Assembly (NCBI GenBank): GCA_011525185.1
Contig: WTIQ01000285.1
Location: 1 to 6,945, forward strand
Reading direction: 5' to 3'
Length of the DNA: 6,945 bases
Source: Paracoccaceae bacterium
GTDB lineage: Bacteria > Pseudomonadota > Alphaproteobacteria > Rhodobacterales > Rhodobacteraceae
Position numbers and translations under genes: made by a program. How positions within the stretch are numbered: position 1 is the first letter of the stretch; the number at the start of each line of letters is the position of its first letter. Positions 6,557 to 6,945 of the stretch are shown in pieces. The notes beneath the pieces were generated by a model, which had not been told where the DNA came from, searched no databases, and was given only the letters and a program-made list of their open reading frames with translations.

Positions 6557-6945
6557 TTAAATCTCTTCGACCTGAAGAACACCATCCAAACTTTTGAGCG
6601 CCCCTTTGATCTGCGGGTTCATGGGAAACTCCTCCCCTGCATCCAAGGTAACTTCGCCCTCAAGGGTTTCACCCATGAGGCAAAATTGTAGTGGTCCTTT
6701 GGGCAGATGCTTCATGGTTTGGCTTGCATCGTTGAGCACGGTCGCAATATTTGCAAAAGCTTCAGATTTTGTCACAAAGACCTTGAGACCCATCGCTCCC
6801 GCCCCTGCGAGGGTCGCATCAATCGGTGCCACAGAGCGACCTAGAAGTTTTAACTGATCTGCTTCGAGAGAGGCCTCAACGGTCACCAAAACTTTGCTGC
6901 CCGTTTCGAGGTGATCGCGCGATTCTTCCAGCGCTTCGGAGAAAA
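6557..6945 (-). CDS. dnaE: DNA polymerase III alpha subunit, C-terminal 128 residues (partial)
   Basis: The frame is open from the right edge and ends with TAA at 6559-6557; the gene's 5' end lies outside the window. The visible part reads FSEALEESRDHLETGSKV, then a stretch containing EASLEADQLKLLGRSVAPID, which is the C-terminal OB-fold region of replicative DnaE. The tail ends QIKGALKSLDGVLQVEEI, like the end of alphaproteobacterial DnaE; in E. coli this C-terminal region contacts tau and single-stranded DNA. The full protein is the catalytic subunit of the replicative polymerase. The polymerase and PHP domains cannot be assessed here. No terminator is visible in the 99 bp before nadE, so read-through is possible. 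Confidence 0.9.
   Translation of the reverse strand, partial: FSEALEESRDHLETGSKVLVTVEASLEADQLKLLGRSVAPIDATLAGAGAMGLKVFVTKSEAFANIATVLNDASQTMKHLPKGPLQFCLMGETLEGEVTLDAGEEFPMNPQIKGALKSLDGVLQVEEI

Overview
The window reads as a chromosomal stretch of an alphaproteobacterium, most likely a marine Rhodobacterales (Roseobacter-type) bacterium. This rests on three things: the sequence character of the DnaE tail and the glutamine-dependent NAD synthetase, the pairing of a non-pyrrolysine MttB-family methyltransferase with a dimethylglycine-dehydrogenase-type flavoenzyme, and the moderate GC content. The taxonomic call is inference from family knowledge. All genes supported here lie on the minus strand, so transcription runs from the right end of the window to the left.

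Right to left: the window opens inside the 3' end of dnaE (replicative DNA polymerase III alpha subunit, 128 C-terminal residues). A 99-bp gap carrying three 15-bp tandem repeats leads to nadE (glutamine-hydrolysing NAD+ synthetase, 553 aa). A 140-bp gap follows with a plausible sigma-70 promoter and two short palindromes. It precedes what looks like a two-gene operon: an MttB-superfamily corrinoid-dependent methyltransferase (505 aa), then, after 33 bp, a FAD oxidoreductase/GcvT fusion of the dimethylglycine dehydrogenase type (816 aa). Downstream is a gap of about 560 bp without a convincing gene. It holds a dense block of inverted repeats (519-595) just after the operon and smaller hairpins further on. 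At the left edge an unrecognised reading frame runs out of the window.

The two central genes suggest a methylated-amine catabolic module. The MttB homologue would remove a first methyl group from a quaternary amine such as glycine betaine and pass it to a corrinoid protein. The DMGDH-type enzyme would then oxidatively demethylate the resulting tertiary amine (dimethylglycine to sarcosine), with its C-terminal domain capturing the one-carbon unit on tetrahydrofolate. The corrinoid protein and the methylcorrinoid:tetrahydrofolate methyltransferase this scheme needs are not in the window. dnaE and nadE are housekeeping genes that place the module in a core chromosomal setting. No IS element, CRISPR array, tRNA or rRNA was found.
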